The notes under the pieces were generated by a model, which was not told the DNA's origin, made no database searches, and saw only the letters and a program-made list of their open reading frames with translations. From JAJPXC01 sp964520525 (lineage in GTDB: Bacteria; Bacteroidota; Bacteroidia; Bacteroidales; Muribaculaceae): a DNA stretch of 64,000 bases. This document shows positions 1-8,236 of this stretch, piece by piece. The stretch is taken from assembly GCA_964520525.1 (NCBI GenBank), contig CAZFNR010000006.1, positions 17,035 to 81,034 of the forward strand. The letters are read 5' to 3'. Numbering within the stretch: position 1 is the first letter of the stretch; every line of letters begins with the position of its first letter. The translations under genes and the position numbers were made by a program.

Positions 1-276
1 CTGGAAATTTGTCGTGTTGCGGTTGGCATAGACATTCTGCGATGTCAGCCCACGGCCAAAACTGAACGATTCTCCGGCATTCGCTCCCACCGTGGGCAGA
101 AAGCCTGACTTCGCTTCCGTCACCGAAAGCTCCCCACTTTTATGGTCAAGTTCGCGAGCTTTTACAGTCAGGTTGTGCGAAATGGCATATGAAATGCAGC
201 TATCAAGTGTCCATACGTCGGCATAAGCCGACATCATAGCCGCTGACATTGCTATGGTTACTACAATTTTCTTCAT
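1..276 (-). CDS. TolC-family outer membrane efflux protein, N-terminal part (runs off the window)
   Basis: The first 92 codons of a secreted protein are visible; the rest lies beyond base 1. It opens with a signal peptide (MKKIVVTIAMSAAMMSAYA), followed by WTLDSCISYAISHNLTVKA. That resembles the start of the first helical repeat of TolC-like proteins, which begin with a leucine/cysteine amphipathic helix and an N-x-x-L/V segment. It is the last visible gene of the minus-strand efflux operon, 17 nt after the membrane fusion protein. That is where an outer-membrane channel belongs in an ATPase-permease-adaptor-TolC set. The family call rests on the N-terminus and the context only, because the trimeric barrel part cannot be seen. 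Confidence 0.8.
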   Translation of the reverse strand, partial: MKKIVVTIAMSAAMMSAYADVWTLDSCISYAISHNLTVKARELDHKSGELSVTEAKSGFLPTVGANAGESFSFGRGLTSQNVYANRNTTNFQ

Positions 277-293
277 ATTTCGTTATTGAGCGT

Positions 294-1391
294 TTATTTG
301 ATTACTGACCCGCGCAGTTTTTTCTCCGTCGTGAGCCAATTATCTTTTATTTCTATATTTATGCCATCGCTGAGTCCGGTAGTTACCGCTTTCTTTTCAA
401 ATATTTGGTTGGGGACACTGTCGGTAAGTACATAGACAAATGTGCTATCTTTCGCAAATTCGATAACGCTCTCAGGTATTGAGGTGACGGCTTCCGCCTT
501 CTGCAAAGAGACCTTGGCATTTGCGCTATAGCCTGCGCGAAGTTTCATCGACAGGTCCGGAGTCACTGCGGCTTTAATTTCAAATGTGTTGGTCCCATTG
601 TCCTCGGTCGCTTGAGGCGCTATTTTTTCAATGACAGCTTCAAGCGCTCCATTCTCAATAGCGCCGACAGTTATCTTCATTGGCATGCCTTCTTCAAGCA
701 ATCCCACTTCAGTTTCATCGATTTTACCCTTGAATATCAAGTCGTTCATATCGGCTATTTTGGCGATAGTAGTTCCATCGTTCATGGTGTTGGCTTGAAT
801 CACCGAGCTACCCACTTTGACAGGCACTTCAAGCACGAGGCCCGTTATTGTCGCTCTCACAAGCGTGTTGCTCGACTGGGCGTTGGTGCTCGACACTCCG
901 TCGCGGACTATCGACAATGCGTCAATCGCCGATGCGAGTTCTTCTTCCGCTTTTTGATAAGAAGCTTCGTCGAGTTCATATTGCTCTCTGCTTTCATACT
1001 TCTTTTCATAAAGCGATTTAGTGCGCTCGAAAACAGCTTTCTTTTGAGCCAAGTCAACCCTGGCTACCGACACGCGGTTCTCTGCTGCCGATAGTTGCGA
1101 CTCATCAGGAATTACTTTGATTTTTGCTATAACATCTCCCTCTTTGACATGGTCACCTGCTTCTACGTTGATTTCGGCAATAATGCCCGAAACTTGAGGT
1201 TTGATTTCGATTTCATCGCGAGGCTCGATGCTGCCGGTAAGCACGGTTGTTCGTTCAATATCGAGTGTCGCAGGTGACACAAGTTCATAAACTGTTTGTT
1301 TTGATTTGGACTTATTAAACAAATACACGAATGTGCCAACGAAAACACCCCCTATTAACGTCCAAATTGCAATTCGAAAAAACTTTTTCAT
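294..1391 (-). CDS. Efflux RND/MacA-like periplasmic adaptor (membrane fusion protein)
   Basis: A 365-residue HlyD/MacA-type adaptor that links an inner-membrane ABC exporter to a TolC channel. One N-terminal membrane anchor (about residues 7-25) is followed by a lipoyl-like half motif around residues 63-92 (PQVSGIIAEINVEAGDHVKE). Next come a charged alpha-hairpin coiled coil (about 95-165), the second lipoyl half (ATITGLVLEVPVKVGSSV), and a beta-barrel and membrane-proximal domain. Length and order fit MacA. It sits between the permeases and the TolC-like gene in one minus-strand operon. The exported substrate (macrolide, peptide or lipid) cannot be told from sequence. Confidence 0.9.
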   Translation of the reverse strand: MKKFFRIAIWTLIGGVFVGTFVYLFNKSKSKQTVYELVSPATLDIERTTVLTGSIEPRDEIEIKPQVSGIIAEINVEAGDHVKEGDVIAKIKVIPDESQLSAAENRVSVARVDLAQKKAVFERTKSLYEKKYESREQYELDEASYQKAEEELASAIDALSIVRDGVSSTNAQSSNTLVRATITGLVLEVPVKVGSSVIQANTMNDGTTIAKIADMNDLIFKGKIDETEVGLLEEGMPMKITVGAIENGALEAVIEKIAPQATEDNGTNTFEIKAAVTPDLSMKLRAGYSANAKVSLQKAEAVTSIPESVIEFAKDSTFVYVLTDSVPNQIFEKKAVTTGLSDGINIEIKDNWLTTEKKLRGSVIK

Positions 1392-1426
1392 CGTTTTATT
1401 CTGGTTTAATTGTTATTGTTCTTCTA

Positions 1427-2671
1427 TTATTTATCGTTCATTGCTTCGATTGGCTTGATTCTCATCGCTTTTAGCGAGGGAATAACTCCCGCTAATGTGC
1501 CGAGTGCCGAGAATGTCAAAAATATCGCTATCGCTTTCGAAAAGCTCAACTGAAACGATGTTGCATCGCTATTCCCTACAAATATCATTTCAACTCCGGC
1601 AAGAACAATTACTGCGAAACAGATTCCTGCCATCCCCGCGATTGCGGTTAAGGCCACTCCTTCCGACAATATTTGCGCTATAATGTCGCGAGGCTTTGCT
1701 CCGATGGCGCGGCGTATGCCGATTTCTTGAGTACGCTCTTTGACTATAACCCACATAATATTGCCGATGCCGATTATCCCTGCGAGCAGGCTGCCCGCTC
1801 CGACAAATAGCGCCAATATCGATACTCCTATGAATAGGTTGTCGATTCCTGCAAACCGTTCCGAGATGTCAAAGAATCCAAATGCTTGTTTATCGTCGAT
1901 ATGTATCGAATGGTTATTGCTCAGTATTCTCACTAAGCGCGGCTTGACCATTGTCGGAGTTACTCCGTTTTTGACGGTGAACATCAAACCACCCACTTTG
2001 TTGCCGAGGTTAAACGACTTTCGCATTGTCGACGATGGGATAACAACCGCTTCCTCTAATCTTCCGTTGATTTGCGCCTCATTTGACTGCCCCACAACGC
2101 CAACCACCTTATAGTATATGCCGTTTACTTCGACAAATTTGTCGATTGGGGATTCTTCCGGGAATATGTTGTCGGCTACGGTTTTGCCTAAAACGCAGAC
2201 TTTTCTCTCCGATGCGTCGTCGGTTGAGTTTATAAACCGACCATCATATATCATTGGAAGGTTTATCTTAGGGTATTCGCTATCGACTCCTTGCAGATTG
2301 GCTGACGTCTGCCGCTTTCCGTTAACCACTAATGCATTCCTGTCGTCAAGCGTGGTTAATGCCGTTATTTCGGGTATCGCTCTTCTGATTTGTGAAACGT
2401 CATCGGTGGTCATTTGCCATTGCCGACCTTTGTTATAACCTTTGTATGCGATTGATGTCGAACTGGGGTATAGAACACCTGTGTTAGCCGCAAAACCGTC
2501 GAAGTTCTTGCGCAACATATATTCAAGCCCTTGCGCTCCGCCAAGTAGCATCGATAGCATTGCTGTACCCCAAAAGATACCGAAGGCGGTCAACAAAGTT
2601 CTCGTTTTATTGCGAGACAGTGTGGCTCCGATTTCACGCCAATTCTCAATGTCAAATACTGGATTCCTCAT
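1427..2671 (-). CDS. MacB-like ABC transporter permease (FtsX-type), second of a pair
   Basis: A 414-residue permease with the MacB/LolC topology: one membrane helix near residues 22-45, a long periplasmic MacB-PCD-like domain, and three C-terminal helices (about 285-405). The cytoplasmic coupling segment VKERTQEIGIRRAIGAKPRD is the conserved FtsX-domain motif that contacts the ATPase. Unlike Escherichia coli MacB it carries no nucleotide-binding domain; that is supplied by the separate ATPase gene upstream. It lies 7 nt after the first permease gene, so the two probably form a heterodimer. Substrate unknown. Confidence 0.9.
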   Translation of the reverse strand: MRNPVFDIENWREIGATLSRNKTRTLLTAFGIFWGTAMLSMLLGGAQGLEYMLRKNFDGFAANTGVLYPSSTSIAYKGYNKGRQWQMTTDDVSQIRRAIPEITALTTLDDRNALVVNGKRQTSANLQGVDSEYPKINLPMIYDGRFINSTDDASERKVCVLGKTVADNIFPEESPIDKFVEVNGIYYKVVGVVGQSNEAQINGRLEEAVVIPSSTMRKSFNLGNKVGGLMFTVKNGVTPTMVKPRLVRILSNNHSIHIDDKQAFGFFDISERFAGIDNLFIGVSILALFVGAGSLLAGIIGIGNIMWVIVKERTQEIGIRRAIGAKPRDIIAQILSEGVALTAIAGMAGICFAVIVLAGVEMIFVGNSDATSFQLSFSKAIAIFLTFSALGTLAGVIPSLKAMRIKPIEAMNDK

Positions 2672-2678
2672 ATATGCC

Positions 2679-3902
2679 CTACTCTGCGCTCAGAGCCTCC
2701 ACTGGTTTGATTTTTAACGCCTTTAATGCCGGAAATATGCCGGCAAGTCCGCCGGCGATTATAAGCACAATGGTTACTTCTATCGCTATCATAATGTCAA
2801 CCGACGGGTCTTTTATCCACTCTTGTTGGCTGAACATAATTGAAAGTCCTTCGTCGACCAATATGCCGAGGAATATGCCGATATAACCGAATAATGCGGT
2901 TATAGCAATGCTTTCCACAATGATTTGTGTCAGTATGTTACGCGGTTTCGCACCGATGGCGCGGCGTATCCCAATTTCGTGTGTGCGCTCCTTCACCGAC
3001 ACAAACATAATATTGCTTACGCCGACTATGCCCGACAACATTGTGAATAGGCCTATTAGCCACACCGCCAAATTCATATATCCAAGTCCCGATGACGCTT
3101 TGAGGTGTTGGACCACTCGGTTCCACACCCACACTGCCGATTTGTCGTCACTGGCAAACTCGTGAGTTTGTGCCAACGTCGTGCGCACCGAGTTCTCTAC
3201 GTCAATTCCCTCTTTTTCGGTCTTAATATCTTTTAATGATACAGTTAATTGATTTATGTTGTCATTGTCCGAATCAAGCATCTTTGCCGTTGAGTACGGT
3301 ATGTAAATATCGCTTCTCCATTCGCTATCATACACTCCGATTATAGTAAAAGTCAGCCCATTGCATTTCACTAACTTTCCTATTGCAGCTTCCGCGTCTG
3401 AGAATAGTACTTCGGCATTGGTTTTATTGATTGACATCACCTTGCGCTGTTTTTTGATGTCGCTTTGATTTATGAAACGCCCGGCCAATATCTTAATGCC
3501 GTCAATGTTTTGCATTTCCGGATAGACACCCGAATACGACCCGCTTATATACTCTTTCGTCGTTGATATATTCAATTGCTTGGCCGACCTCTTTACCGGC
3601 GTCGCAAATTCGATGCCTTCGGCTTCGGAATTGTCTATCGCGTCAATATCACTATACTTCAGTGAGATTGTTCGCCCCTCCTTATATCCTTTGTGGGCTT
3701 TTTCGGTGCGTCCGCCCCACACGAGTAGATAGTTCGACGATTGCGACATTACGCTCGAGTCAAAGGCGTTCAATATCCCTTTCGACATTCCAAGCAACAC
3801 GATTAGCATAAAAATGCCCCAAGCCACCGCAAGACCGGTTAGTGCCGTGCGCAGCTTGTTTTGTCGCAACGACTGCCCTATTTCTCTTATTAAATCCAAC
3901 AT
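2679..3902 (-). CDS. MacB-like ABC transporter permease (FtsX-type), first of a pair
   Basis: A 407-residue paralogue of the next gene with the same layout. There is an N-terminal helix in LRTALTGLAVAWGIFMLIVL (about residues 17-40), a periplasmic domain, and three C-terminal helices flanking VKERTHEIGIRRAIGAKPRN. Only 4 nt separate it from the ATPase stop, and 7 nt from the second permease, so the three are almost certainly co-translated. The periplasmic domains of the two permeases differ clearly while the coupling motif is nearly identical, as expected for a heterodimeric exporter working with MacA-like and TolC-like partners. Confidence 0.9.
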   Translation of the reverse strand: MLDLIREIGQSLRQNKLRTALTGLAVAWGIFMLIVLLGMSKGILNAFDSSVMSQSSNYLLVWGGRTEKAHKGYKEGRTISLKYSDIDAIDNSEAEGIEFATPVKRSAKQLNISTTKEYISGSYSGVYPEMQNIDGIKILAGRFINQSDIKKQRKVMSINKTNAEVLFSDAEAAIGKLVKCNGLTFTIIGVYDSEWRSDIYIPYSTAKMLDSDNDNINQLTVSLKDIKTEKEGIDVENSVRTTLAQTHEFASDDKSAVWVWNRVVQHLKASSGLGYMNLAVWLIGLFTMLSGIVGVSNIMFVSVKERTHEIGIRRAIGAKPRNILTQIIVESIAITALFGYIGIFLGILVDEGLSIMFSQQEWIKDPSVDIMIAIEVTIVLIIAGGLAGIFPALKALKIKPVEALSAE

Positions 3903-3906
3903 CGTT

Positions 3907-4575
3907 CTACTCCGTGATTTTGCCGTCAGATATTCTGATTATTCTATTTGTCTGTTCGCCCACCCCGGGGTCATGGGTCACTATGACTATGGTCATCCCT
4001 TCGTCGTTAAGGCTTCTCATAATTTGCATCACATCTTTCGATGTTTTACTGTCAAGCGCGCCGGTCGGCTCGTCGGCGAGGATTAGCGACGGTTTCGTTA
4101 TCATCGCTCGAGCTATCGCTACACGCTGTTTTTGCCCGCCCGACAATTCGCTCGGCAAGTGGTGTGCGCGGTCCGCCAGCCCCATCCGCTCCAATTGCTC
4201 CATTGCCAAAGCATTGCGCTTTCTCCGCGAAACGCCTTGATAAAACAACGGCAATGCGACATTTTCAAGGGCGTTTTTATAGTTTATCAAGTTGAATGAC
4301 TGGAATACAAAACCTATCAAGCGATTACGCAACTCCGCCGCCTTGTTTTCACTCAGGTTCTTGATGACCTGCCCGTCGAGTCGATACTCGCCGCTGTCAT
4401 AATTATCGAGAATCCCCAAAATATTCAATAGCGTGGATTTTCCGGAACCCGACGCCCCCATAATCGAAACAAGTTCACCTCGCTCGATTTCAAGATTTAT
4501 ATCCTTCAAAACGTGAAGTGGAACTACTCCGGGATAAGTCTTGTTGACATCTTTTAGCTTGATGATTTTAGACAT
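3907..4575 (-). CDS. MacB/LolD-family ABC transporter ATPase
   Basis: A 222-residue nucleotide-binding subunit that powers the adjacent permease pair. It has Walker A GASGSGKST (residues 40-48), signature LSGGQKQRVAIARAM, Walker B LILADEPTGALD and the switch histidine in VTHDP. This is the short LolD/MacB-type domain. The frame is open further upstream to 4647, but I start at the ATG giving MSKIIKLKDVNKTYPG. That matches the family start, and a -7 promoter element (4621-4628) lies inside the longer frame. It is the first gene of the efflux operon. Confidence 0.92.
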   Translation of the reverse strand: MSKIIKLKDVNKTYPGVVPLHVLKDINLEIERGELVSIMGASGSGKSTLLNILGILDNYDSGEYRLDGQVIKNLSENKAAELRNRLIGFVFQSFNLINYKNALENVALPLFYQGVSRRKRNALAMEQLERMGLADRAHHLPSELSGGQKQRVAIARAMITKPSLILADEPTGALDSKTSKDVMQIMRSLNDEGMTIVIVTHDPGVGEQTNRIIRISDGKITE

Positions 4576-4620
4576 AATGTGATTAATCTTTGATATGTGA
4601 GCCAATAGTTGAAACTTGGA

Positions 4621-4628
4621 CAAAGATA
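4621..4628 (-). promoter_or_regulatory. -7 promoter element of the efflux operon
   Basis: Read on the minus strand this is TATCTTTG, a match to the Bacteroidetes -7 consensus TAnnTTTG. It lies 45 nt upstream of the ATPase start. I see no clear TTTG -33 box at the usual distance. It supports the short start for the ATPase. Confidence 0.6.
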
Positions 4629-4763
4629 CGCATAAACATACCGCCATTGCATAAAGTTTATTTTCTATTAGCTTTTTTTGTCGTTTTTATCCCTTAGACG
4701 CGTGCAAGCAAAATAAAGTTGCAGCAAAGGTCAAAATAATGCCGAAATTTATCGATACTAAAA

Positions 4764-4795
4764 TTTGGATTTCACAACAATCGTTGTTACCTTTG
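4764..4795 (+). promoter_or_regulatory. Consensus Bacteroidetes promoter for a non-coding RNA
   Basis: TTTG at 4764-4767, a 20-nt spacer, then TACCTTTG at 4788-4795. Both boxes and the spacing match the Bacteroidetes sigma-ABfr consensus. No credible ORF starts in the next 400 nt, while a structured region and a terminator follow. Predicted transcription start is near 4802-4804. Confidence 0.75.
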
Positions 4796-4802
4796 TGTTA
4801 TC

Positions 4803-5075
4803 AAAGCATGAGAGCTTTGCTCAACGCTACTTGTAGAAGATTCGCCACATCAAAGTAGATTGGGAAACTCATCAATTTTTCGTGAAATACCGAGACAAGC
4901 TTAGCCGGCTGATGGCGGGCCCCATCCCTCACCGAGGGAGGCATCAACGCCCAGGCGGATTACAAAGGCCGGCGAGCGCTCAAATCCTGTCTTTCGGAGT
5001 TTCATCGCATCCTTTGATGTGGTAGTTATATGAGACAGCCCCGGATTGCTCAAATCTGAGGCTGTCTTATTATTA
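4803..5075 (+). ncRNA. Candidate structured non-coding RNA (about 270 nt), possibly 6S-like
   Basis: No protein gene fits here, but the sequence folds strongly. A 5' hairpin pairs CAAAGC with GCTTTG (4802-4819). CCACATCAAAG (4845-4855) pairs perfectly with CTTTGATGTGG (5012-5022), 156 nt away. Inside that, GAAACTC (4864-4870) pairs with GAGTTTC (4997-5003), and CCG-GACA pairs with TGTC-CGG. GCCGGC pairs with a distant GCCGGC, and CCCTC-ACC-GAGGG forms a tip hairpin. The RNA has its own consensus promoter and ends at a terminator (5034-5073). A rod of this size recalls 6S RNA, but I cannot confirm any family; it lacks the conserved cores I know for RNase P, tmRNA and SRP RNA. Confidence 0.65.
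5034..5073 (+). terminator. Terminator of the candidate ncRNA
   Basis: GACAGCC (5034-5040) pairs with GGCTGTC (5060-5066), with an inner GATT/AATC pairing, followed by TTATTATT. The U-tract is interrupted, but position and symmetry fit an intrinsic terminator. Confidence 0.65.
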
Positions 5076-5134
5076 AAAAATCCTATAATTACAATTAATC
5101 CATCCCCAAAGCACACTGATAACGACTTTTTCAC

Positions 5135-5142
5135 TACCTTTG
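5135..5142 (+). promoter_or_regulatory. -7 promoter element of the amylase gene
   Basis: TACCTTTG matches TAnnTTTG and sits 63 nt before the start codon. No clear TTTG box is seen at the -33 distance. Confidence 0.55.
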
Positions 5143-5205
5143 CTAAACTTATAGTAATTAACCAATTTATCAAAAACAACAATCTTTTAATACCACATTT
5201 TGCAC

Positions 5206-8103
5206 ATGAAAAAATTTCTATCATTATTGGCTGCGTTCTTCATGCTGTCATCTGTTGGTGCAATGGCTCAGATTTTCACTTCGAGCCCGGCCATCCTTCA
5301 GGAAAGCTCCAAGAATGTCGTTATCACATTCCACGCTGACAAGGCTGGAGTTGCGGCTTTGAGCAACAAAGACGTTCTCTATGCCCACATCGGCGTCTAC
5401 ACGACAAAATCGCCAAACACATGGGCACATGTTAAATATGACTGGAACGTCGACAAAGACGACAACAAATTCGTCAAGAAATCAGCGACCTCCTATGAAC
5501 TGACTATTGGTGACCTGCGCACATATTTCGGAGTAACCGATCCCACCGAGAAAATCACCAAAGTCTGCGTCATCGCCCGCACACCAAAAGGTGCAAACCC
5601 TGCCGGACAGACATCCGACCAATTCCTCGATGTATATGAAGAGGGCTATCAGATGCAGTTCACCAATAATGCGACAAGCACCGTTTTCACCTATGAACTG
5701 ACTATTGGTGACCTGCGCACATATTTCGGAGTAACCGATCCCACCGAGAAAATCACCAAAGTCTGCGTCATCGCCCGCACACCAAAAGGTGCAAACCCTG
5801 CCGGACAGACATCCGACCAATTCCTCGATGTATATGAAGAGGGCTATCAGATGCAGTTCACCAATAATGCGACAAGCACCGTTTTCACCAAGGCGACAAC
5901 AATAAACTTCAATATTGACGTGACCGAGACTTCCGACATCACACTCAAAGTCAACGGAGAGCTCAAGGGTTCGGCCAACGGCACCAACCTCAACAAAGAC
6001 TTGTCGTTCACGGCGAAAGGGTCTTATACCGTCGAGGCGACAGCCACGGCCGGCAGCAAGACAAAGTCACAAAGCGTCAGCATCGTCTACATCTCCAACT
6101 CTCCGCAAGCCAATTACCCCGGTGGGACTCCCAAAATGGGACCTGTTGACAACAACGACGGGTCGGTGACATTCTGCATCGCAGCCCCCGGCAAAAACAC
6201 CGTCATGATTGTAGGTTCATGGGATGATTACGCCACACTCGACAAAAACGTAATGTCCTATCAGGATTACAACGGTTTCCGCTATTTCTGGACAACGGTA
6301 AAAGGTCTTGACCCCGACAAAGCCTATAACTATTACTTCAATGTTGACGGCAAATATAATGTCGGCGACCCCTACGGCAAATTGACACTTGACTGCTATA
6401 ACGACAAATGGCTCCCCAACGGCGTGTTCGACGACCGTCCCGTATACCCCTATAGCCGCTTTGACGACCGAATCCTAAGCGTTTATCAGAAAAATTTCTA
6501 CCCCTACAAATGGCAATGCAAGGACTTCGAGATTCCTAATCACGGCCAATTGGTGATTTACGAGCTGCTTCTCCGCGACTTCACCGGCACCGAAGGAGCC
6601 AAGGAAGGCAACGGAACAATCGCCAAAGCCATCGAAAAGATTCCATATCTACATCAACTCGGTGTCAACGCCGTTGAGTTGATGCCGGTTATGGAGTTTA
6701 ACGGTAACAACTCTTGGGGCTACAACACCAACTTCTATTTCTCTCTTGACAAAGCATACGGCTCACCCCTCGAACTGAAAAAATTTGTTGACGAGTGCCA
6801 CAAACGCGGAATCGCAGTGATTCTCGACATCGTATTGAACCACTCCGACGGACTCCACCCCTGGTACCAGATGTACGACCCCGCCGCCAATCCTTTCTAC
6901 AACGCTACTGCACCCCACGATTGGAGCGTGCTTAACGACTGGAAGCAAGAGAATGCGCTCGTTCAGCAGCAGTGGGAAGATGCAATCAAGTTCTGGATGA
7001 CCGAATACAATGTCGACGGATACCGCTTCGACCTCGTCAAGGGTCTTGGCACATCCTACGGCTCGACCGATGGGTATAACGCTTCTCGTATCCCCGTGAT
7101 GCAACGTCTCCACAACCACATTAAATCGGTTAAGCCCAACGGCATACACATCAACGAGTTCCTCGGCCCTGAACAGGAAGAAATCGAATACGGCAACGAT
7201 GGCCAGCTCAATTGGAACAACCAAAACGGCACGGCGTCAAACTATGCCAAAGGCCAATCAGCTGCTACCAACGTGTTCAACGCTATGGGCGGCCGTCCGT
7301 GGGGTTCAGTTGTCAGCTATATGGAAAGCCACGACGAGCAACGAATAGCTTATAACGCTCTCGTTTCAGGCACTCCTGCCATAAAGAACAGCACCACTAC
7401 CCGCACTCAACGTCTTGGTTCGCTCGCCGCTATGATGCTGTTCACCCCCGGGCCTCAGATGGTATGGCAATTTGGTGAACTCGGCGCCGACGAAAACACA
7501 AAGAACGGCAACGACAACAACACCGACCCCAAAACTGTTATCTGGAGCCGTCTTAACGATAGCGACTACAAGGGCCTTCATGACACATACAGCGACCTTA
7601 TGTGGCTTCGCCGTTCAAACCCCGAGCTTTTCTCTCAGAATGCTCAACTCACTATGACCTTTACCGGCTCTGTCCAGCGTTCGGGCAAACTCGTATCAGG
7701 CAACAAAGAGGCCGTCATCCTCATCAACCCGGGAACAAACGCGCGTGAGATTTCCTTCTCGTCAAGCAACATCACCCCGACAGCCTACACCCTCATTTCA
7801 AAGTCACACGGAACGGATGACCCGGCACTCACTCAGTCGGGCACCCAGCTTAAAGCCAAAATCGCCCCCCACTGCTACGCTGTATTCGCATCAAAGGCTG
7901 TCAGCGGCGTCGAAGATATTGTCGACGACAAAACCAACGCCGCCACTGTTGCCGGCGGTTATGGCGAAATAATCATAAATGGAGAATACGACAACGTCGA
8001 AGTCTACGGAGTTTCTGGTCAGCAATACAATTCACTGACAGTTCCGGCCGGACTCTACATCGTCAAGGTTGACGGTAACGTATCCAAAGTCGTTGTGAAA
8101 TAA
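5206..8103 (+). CDS. Secreted GH13 alpha-amylase family protein with T9SS sorting tail and an internal duplication
   Basis: A 965-residue secreted alpha-glucan hydrolase. Signal peptide about 1-21. Beta-sandwich modules occupy about 23-400, the last resembling CBM48 (VMIVGSWDDY). The GH13 barrel spans about 440-830 with all four conserved regions: DIVLNH, GYRFDLVKG (nucleophile Asp609), HINEFLG (acid/base Glu651) and MESHDEQR (Asp710). The end (about 895-965, GLYIVKVDGNVSKVVVK) is a type A T9SS sorting domain, so the enzyme is probably surface-exposed or released. Residues 97-162 and 163-228 are an exact repeat at protein and DNA level. I start at ATG 5206, not the in-frame TTG 6 nt upstream. 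The exact substrate specificity (starch, glycogen, pullulan) is not resolved. Confidence 0.9.
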   Translation: MKKFLSLLAAFFMLSSVGAMAQIFTSSPAILQESSKNVVITFHADKAGVAALSNKDVLYAHIGVYTTKSPNTWAHVKYDWNVDKDDNKFVKKSATSYELTIGDLRTYFGVTDPTEKITKVCVIARTPKGANPAGQTSDQFLDVYEEGYQMQFTNNATSTVFTYELTIGDLRTYFGVTDPTEKITKVCVIARTPKGANPAGQTSDQFLDVYEEGYQMQFTNNATSTVFTKATTINFNIDVTETSDITLKVNGELKGSANGTNLNKDLSFTAKGSYTVEATATAGSKTKSQSVSIVYISNSPQANYPGGTPKMGPVDNNDGSVTFCIAAPGKNTVMIVGSWDDYATLDKNVMSYQDYNGFRYFWTTVKGLDPDKAYNYYFNVDGKYNVGDPYGKLTLDCYNDKWLPNGVFDDRPVYPYSRFDDRILSVYQKNFYPYKWQCKDFEIPNHGQLVIYELLLRDFTGTEGAKEGNGTIAKAIEKIPYLHQLGVNAVELMPVMEFNGNNSWGYNTNFYFSLDKAYGSPLELKKFVDECHKRGIAVILDIVLNHSDGLHPWYQMYDPAANPFYNATAPHDWSVLNDWKQENALVQQQWEDAIKFWMTEYNVDGYRFDLVKGLGTSYGSTDGYNASRIPVMQRLHNHIKSVKPNGIHINEFLGPEQEEIEYGNDGQLNWNNQNGTASNYAKGQSAATNVFNAMGGRPWGSVVSYMESHDEQRIAYNALVSGTPAIKNSTTTRTQRLGSLAAMMLFTPGPQMVWQFGELGADENTKNGNDNNTDPKTVIWSRLNDSDYKGLHDTYSDLMWLRRSNPELFSQNAQLTMTFTGSVQRSGKLVSGNKEAVILINPGTNAREISFSSSNITPTAYTLISKSHGTDDPALTQSGTQLKAKIAPHCYAVFASKAVSGVEDIVDDKTNAATVAGGYGEIIINGEYDNVEVYGVSGQQYNSLTVPAGLYIVKVDGNVSKVVVK
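5494..5691 (+). repeat. Tandem direct repeat, copy 1 (198 bp, 66 codons)
   Basis: First copy of a 198-bp unit inside the amylase gene, encoding 66 residues from YELTIGDLRT to NNATSTVFT. By reading base for base it is identical to the following copy. The unit keeps the reading frame. Confidence 0.97.
5692..5889 (+). repeat. Tandem direct repeat, copy 2 (198 bp, 66 codons)
   Basis: Second copy, immediately adjacent to the first with no spacer. The only shared bases beyond the unit are the CC dinucleotide at the junctions. Lack of any silent difference implies a very recent duplication or an assembly error. Confidence 0.97.
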
Positions 8104-8134
8104 AATTACGGTTGTAAAGTTAATTTGTATGTCC

Positions 8135-8169
8135 AAAGGCGGTGTCCGCAAGGATGCCGCCTTTTTTTA
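8135..8169 (+). terminator. Terminator after the amylase gene
   Basis: AAAGGCGG (8135-8142) pairs with CCGCCTTT (8157-8164), followed by a run of T. Confidence 0.85.
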
Positions 8170-8186
8170 TTCTCCGATAAAATTAG

Positions 8187-8194
8187 TAATTTTG
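8187..8194 (+). promoter_or_regulatory. -7 promoter element of lepA
   Basis: TAATTTTG matches TAnnTTTG, 42 nt before the GTG start. The -33 region is the T-run of the preceding terminator rather than a clean TTTG. Confidence 0.5.
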
Positions 8195-8236
8195 TGAGCT
8201 GAACCATTAGAAATAAGTTTTTACAACAACTGGCAA

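Noticed and set aside
4576..4647. Longer N-terminus for the efflux ATPase
   Set aside because: It would add 24 residues not seen in the family, and the -7 promoter element lies within it.
4901..5224. A minus-strand ORF of 107 residues across the candidate ncRNA
   Set aside because: It is antisense to strongly paired RNA sequence and overlaps the amylase start. Its composition gives no domain or signal peptide.
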